NCBI GenBank assembly: GCA_018266875.1
Contig: JAFDZR010000003.1
Span: forward strand, 1-64,000
Direction: 5' to 3'
DNA: 64,000 nt
Source of the DNA: Bacteroidota bacterium
GTDB taxonomy: Bacteria; Bacteroidota; Ignavibacteria; Tepidaquicellales; Tepidaquicellaceae
Positions 61,194 to 64,000 of the stretch are shown in pieces. Each line of letters opens with the position of its first letter. Position 1 is the first letter of the stretch. The position numbers were made by a program, and so were the translations under genes. The notes under the pieces were generated by a model. The model did no database searches. It was not told where the DNA came from and was given only the letters and a program-made list of their open reading frames with translations.

Positions 61194-61283
61194 GCCGTTG
61201 TTAGTGTTTTCAAAAAGTTTGTCGGAATGACATATGAAAATTACTGCAAATCTTAAGCAAATTTTTTGATCACCAACAACGGC
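61194..61283. repeat. 90-bp palindromic repeat, copy A
   Basis: The outer GCCGTTGTT and AACAACGGC are perfect inverted copies, and the arms continue imperfectly for about 27 bp each: TTTTCAAAAAGTTTG on the left, CAAATTTTTTGATCACC on the right. The middle of about 35 bp is partly shared with copy B (for example ACTGCAAAT/ACTGCAGAT). It lies between zwf (downstream end) and the unknown gene at 60708. Confidence 0.8.
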
Positions 61284-61330
61284 ACAAAAATTTTTCTTGT
61301 CTTACTGAATTTAAATCACATATTAATTGA

Positions 61331-62806
61331 TCATTCCTTTGACAAAAAAGCTTCGCTTTCATCAGGTCCCTGAACACCTGCATCGTAATTCGGGAAATTG
61401 ACGGAAGGATTATTTTCCCATGATGTGATCACCGGCATAAGAGCTTTCCAGTCTGCTTCCACCTGATCGGCACGCATGAAAAGAGTTTTATCGCTCTCCA
61501 AAATATCCAGCAGAAGAGTTTCATAAGCTTCGGGAGTACCGGAAGTATATGATTCGTTATAATTGAATTTCATGTCAACAGGATAAAGCATCATTTTAAG
61601 TCCGGGACGTTTTGCCTGGAACCTCATGTGTATTCCCATGTGCGGCTGAATGTCTATAATGATTTTATTCGGCTGCATGTTAACTCTTGCTTCAGGCGGG
61701 AATGACTGATGGGGTACTGATTTGAACTGGATTGTAATTACTGAAATAGTTTCATTCATTCTCTTGCCGGTACGAAGATAAAAGGGAACTCCCTGCCATC
61801 TCCAGTTATCAATGAATAATTTTACTGCGGCAAACGTTTCCCTGTTTGAATCCTTACTCACATCCGGTTCCTGACGATAACCTTTGACTTTTTTTCCTTT
61901 AATCCAGCCGGGACCATATTGTCCGCGAATGGCATGTTTGTAAACTTCATCAGTGCTGATCTTTCTTAATGCGTTTATCACATCTACTTTGCGGTTACGG
62001 ACTTCATCTGCTTCAAAAGAAACCGGAGGTTCCATTGCAATGAGACACAGCAGCTGTAACAAATGATTCTGTATCATATCCCTGAGCGCCCCAGCAGTTT
62101 CATAATAATTCCCTCTGTTCCCGACTCCTAACTGTTCAAATACGGTTATCTGGACACTGTCAACGAAATTCCTGTTCCAGATAGGTTCAAACAAAGCATT
62201 TGAAAATCGAAAGGCAAGAATATTCTGCACGGTTTCTTTTGCGAGATAATGATCTATACGGTAAATCTGTGATTCGCTGAAGATGGTATGCAGGAGTTCA
62301 TTCAGCTTTGCAGCGCTTTCAAGGTCGTGTCCAAAAGGCTTTTCAATAACAATGCAGCTTTGCAGTTTATTTTCCGCAAGACCTGAAGAACCGATCTTTA
62401 TTGATATTTCTTCGAATGAATTCGGCGGTACAGCAAGATAAAAGATCCTGTTGGCAGTAACTTTCCATTTTTTTTCAATTTTTTTTATTTCTTTCTCTAG
62501 AAAAGAATAAGTGGAATCATCATGAAACTCTCCAGTATGATAAGTAAGACACTCTGCAAAATCATCCCATTCTTTCTTCTTTGCTTTTCCTCTTCTCGAA
62601 AATTTATTCACGCCTTCATGCAAATGTTCATTGAATTTCTTACCGGACATTTTTAAATAACTTACTCCGATAACAGCAAATTCATCGGGGAGCCATTTAT
62701 CAAGATAAAGATTGTAAACAGCCGGCATAAGTTTCCGCCATGTCAGATCTCCGGTAGCTCCGAGGATTATAAGGATAGTAGGTTTTGACTTGGTTACAAT
62801 TTCCAT
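61331..62806 (-). CDS. zwf: Glucose-6-phosphate 1-dehydrogenase
   Basis: Oxidises glucose-6-phosphate to 6-phosphogluconolactone, making NADPH. At 491 residues it has the normal length. The coenzyme motif is [19 protein letters not shown], the substrate-binding motif [12 protein letters not shown] precedes the catalytic [13 protein letters not shown]. The ends LRTGKRMNE and PYRTGS-like segments of the family are also present. It stands alone; no pgl, gnd or edd is adjacent. It is flanked on both sides by copies of the 90-bp palindrome. Confidence 0.96.
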   Translation of the reverse strand: MEIVTKSKPTILIILGATGDLTWRKLMPAVYNLYLDKWLPDEFAVIGVSYLKMSGKKFNEHLHEGVNKFSRRGKAKKKEWDDFAECLTYHTGEFHDDSTYSFLEKEIKKIEKKWKVTANRIFYLAVPPNSFEEISIKIGSSGLAENKLQSCIVIEKPFGHDLESAAKLNELLHTIFSESQIYRIDHYLAKETVQNILAFRFSNALFEPIWNRNFVDSVQITVFEQLGVGNRGNYYETAGALRDMIQNHLLQLLCLIAMEPPVSFEADEVRNRKVDVINALRKISTDEVYKHAIRGQYGPGWIKGKKVKGYRQEPDVSKDSNRETFAAVKLFIDNWRWQGVPFYLRTGKRMNETISVITIQFKSVPHQSFPPEARVNMQPNKIIIDIQPHMGIHMRFQAKRPGLKMMLYPVDMKFNYNESYTSGTPEAYETLLLDILESDKTLFMRADQVEADWKALMPVITSWENNPSVNFPNYDAGVQGPDESEAFLSKE

Positions 62807-63514
62807 TTTTTGATTCGTTTTATTTAAGTGTGCAGGTGATTAAACTCTCAGTGGACAGCATGATTAGTGAATGTATTAACAGCTAAGTTCAATTTCAGAT
62901 TTTATTGGATTAGAAGGCAGCTGAAGAGATCAGGATATGGTCGCAACAGATTTAAGATTAATTTAATGCATAGACTGAAAAATAAATCTCAACTGTCTGA
63001 GAATTAATATATAATTTCTTTTTAGTGACGGATCAATGTTTATTCAAACTTATTGCATATAACAAAGTTTGTCAATTCAGATACAATTCATATCATAAAT
63101 AAATTACTTTTGATTTAGTTACAAGACAGCAGGCAGTCATTTGTTGGTATTTTCAAAAAATTTGCCTGAGGTACGGTTGAAAGTAACTGCAGATAGTGAG
63201 CAAACTTTTTGATCACCAACAACAAACGGAGACCTAACTCCTGCTGCTGTAAAATGTAAGCAGCAATAAAACCCGCTTCTCTTCATCTATAAAAAATAAA
63301 TCCCTTGTAAAATATAATCTGCGAAATTAATTTATAGTCGGTTTTAAAATTAGAAAAAGAACATGATGATCAAAAATTATTTTTTCTTTACTGCCATGAT
63401 CATTCTATCAGGTTTAGTTGCAGACTTTGCCGGCAGAGTTGTTGGTGGCCAAAAAGTTTGCTTGAGTTGGGCTGATAAATTTAAGTTTTGCAGAGCAAAC
63501 TTTTTGGAACACCA
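62807..63514. other. Gene-poor region upstream of zwf
   Basis: About 700 bp without a supported gene. It contains the zwf promoter region, copies B and C of the 90-bp palindrome, and a 77-codon frame (63363-63596) whose first 25 residues look like a signal peptide (MMIKNYFFFTAMIILSGLVA) but which runs straight into palindrome copy C and has no family features after that. It could be the start of a broken gene. Confidence 0.6.
63138..63226. repeat. 90-bp palindromic repeat, copy B
   Basis: Left arm TTTGTTGGTATTTTCAAAAA and right arm GCAAACTTTTTGATCACC then AACAAC. Shares arms and part of the middle with copy A at 61194 and copy C at 63437. It lies about 330 bp upstream of zwf. Confidence 0.78.
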
Positions 63515-63522
63515 GCAACGGC
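63437..63522. repeat. 90-bp palindromic repeat, copy C, abutting a pgm relic
   Basis: Left arm TTGTTGGTGGCCAAAAAG and right arm GCAAACTTTTTGGAACACC with CAGCAACGGC. The right arm runs directly into the phosphoglucomutase fragment, so the remaining codons read through from the repeat without a break. Confidence 0.78.
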
Positions 63523-63670
63523 GGAAAACGGTTGGTTTGCAGCACGGCCTTCAGGAACTGAAGAAATTTATAAGATATACGCGGAAAGCTTTTTGAGTAA
63601 GAATCATCTGGATCAGATCATAAAAGAAGCGCAGGACTTAGTCGACCGGGCATTGGAACAGAAGGGTTAA
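63515..63670 (+). pseudogene. pgm: 3' relic of phosphoglucomutase
   Basis: About 50 codons that match the C-terminus of alpha-D-glucose-phosphate-specific phosphoglucomutase: ENGWFAARPSGTEEIYKIYAESF holds the phosphate-binding RPSGTE loop, followed by the final helix IIKEAQDLVDRAL and a stop at 63670. The other 500 residues are missing. The fragment begins where the right arm of palindrome C ends, so the repeat or a rearrangement at it seems to mark the break. Frame from an ATG at 63488 includes repeat codons. No start signal; very unlikely to be functional. Confidence 0.78.
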
Positions 63671-63695
63671 GAGCGGGAATGAGATTTTTTAATTT

Positions 63696-63729
63696 CCGGC
63701 AGAGCCTGAAGAGCACGAGACTCTGCCGG
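63696..63729. repeat. GCAGAG..CTCTGC hairpin family, copy 3
   Basis: CCGGCAGAG (63696-63704) pairs perfectly with CTCTGCCGG (63721-63729) around CCTGAAGAGCACGAGA. The loop matches the one at 28531-28560. It follows the pgm relic. Confidence 0.65.
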
Positions 63730-63753
63730 GGGCGGGAAATACTCTTCAATGCC

Positions 63754-63777
63754 GTTCCCAATCAGGAGATTGGGAAC
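63754..63777. repeat. GTTCCCAATC palindrome
   Basis: GTTCCCAATC (63754-63763) pairs perfectly with GATTGGGAAC (63768-63777) around AGGA, followed by GAGG. From memory, GTTCCCA..TGGGAACGAG palindromes are widespread dispersed elements, for example in cyanobacteria, often next to hairpins like the one at 63696. Confidence 0.65.
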
Positions 63778-63791
63778 GAGGTAAAATGTCC

Positions 63792-64000
63792 TCACTTGAT
63801 TAAAACCATTTTCTTTGCATCCCTGAAATTACCTGAGATCAGTTCATAGAAATAAATTCCGCCGGATAGATCGGCACCGTCTATATTAACAAGATAAGTT
63901 CCTCTTTGCAAATTTGTTTGGACATAACTTTTTACTTCAATTCCTCTCGCATCATAAACTCTGAGTGAAACATTACAGACAAGCGGGATTGTAAATTTAA
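63792..64000 (-). CDS. 3' end of a T9SS-exported protein (partial)
   Basis: The last 69 codons of a gene that enters from the right edge; no start lies in the window. The sequence is a T9SS type A sorting domain: VSLRVYDARGIEVKSYV, then GADLSGGIYFYELISGNF, ending KKMVLIK and a TGA stop at 63792-63794. The rest of the protein, and so its function, lies outside the window. Confidence 0.88.
   Translation of the reverse strand, partial: KFTIPLVCNVSLRVYDARGIEVKSYVQTNLQRGTYLVNIDGADLSGGIYFYELISGNFRDAKKMVLIK

Noticed and set aside
63363-63596. Small secreted protein gene near the right end
   Set aside because: The signal-like start is followed by the repeat and by the pgm relic in the wrong frame, so at best it is a broken 5' end.

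Overview
The window is a 64 kb piece of a low-GC bacterial chromosome. It fits best the Ignavibacteria and their relatives on the Bacteroidota/Chlorobiota side. The evidence for this is: secreted proteases and a partial gene at the right edge with type IX secretion (T9SS) sorting domains of the NYPNPFNP type; a clade II (atypical, Sec-exported) nitrous oxide reductase cluster; a possible TAnnTTTG promoter element; few Shine-Dalgarno sequences; and repeated TTG starts in an AATTG context. The assignment is inferred from gene content, not from a marker phylogeny. No rRNA operon, CRISPR array, prophage or transposase gene was seen. One tRNA, Leu(UAA), is present.

Layout. 0.2-8.4 kb: two lipoproteins, then on the plus strand a RodZ-like protein, ligA, a free-methionine sulfoxide reductase and two HU-type proteins. 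These converge on lnt, a PAP2 phosphatase and ispF. 8.6-9.1 kb: tRNA-Leu with a terminator, followed by about 300 bp of a 7-bp microsatellite. 9.2-15.6 kb (minus): secreted phospholipase D, SirB1-like protein, MFS permease, nusB, trmO, dnaG. 15.7-20.5 kb (plus): lhgO, a cupin, a DUF1287 lipoprotein, a nitroreductase and two membrane proteins. 20.5-23.6 kb (minus): MarC and an ECF sigma/anti-sigma pair. 23.8-30.7 kb (plus): a sulfotransferase, a very large DUF4175-like coiled-coil membrane protein, a CBS protein and a MoxR/ChlI-type AAA ATPase.

30.8-37.1 kb (minus): the haem exporter ccmABC plus a small ccmD-like gene, a thioesterase, bamD, gdhA and a VOC protein. 37.2-42.9 kb (plus): YjbQ, mtaB, sixA, an orphan ABC ATPase, a crotonase, an aminotransferase and a DUF192 protein. 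43-49.3 kb: a flavin oxidoreductase, a cytochrome c lipoprotein and two paralogous subtilisin-like proteases with different C-termini. 49.4-57.7 kb (minus): the nitrous-oxide respiration block in transcription order ric-nosC-nosZ-nosB-like-nosL-nosD-nosF-nosY, with a Crp/Fnr regulator just upstream. 57.7-62.8 kb: SemiSWEET, glycyl-tRNA synthetase, GDP-fucose synthase-like protein and zwf. 62.8-64 kb is gene-poor: repeats, a phosphoglucomutase relic and the 3' end of a T9SS-exported protein.

How the genes work together. The most coherent unit is N2O reduction. NosZ has all seven CuZ histidines and a complete CuA motif. A c-type cytochrome can feed it electrons, NosL/D/F/Y can supply copper, and the Ccm exporter could supply haem for the cytochromes. 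A Crp/Fnr-family regulator with an E-x-x-S-R recognition helix sits next to a perfect TTGAC-N4-GTCAA palindrome in front of ric and the nos genes, which suggests local control by low oxygen or nitric oxide.

The main non-coding novelty is a roughly 90-bp imperfect palindrome. It is present three times around zwf, and one copy abuts the relic of pgm. Several other small hairpin and low-complexity repeat families occupy the intergenic spaces.
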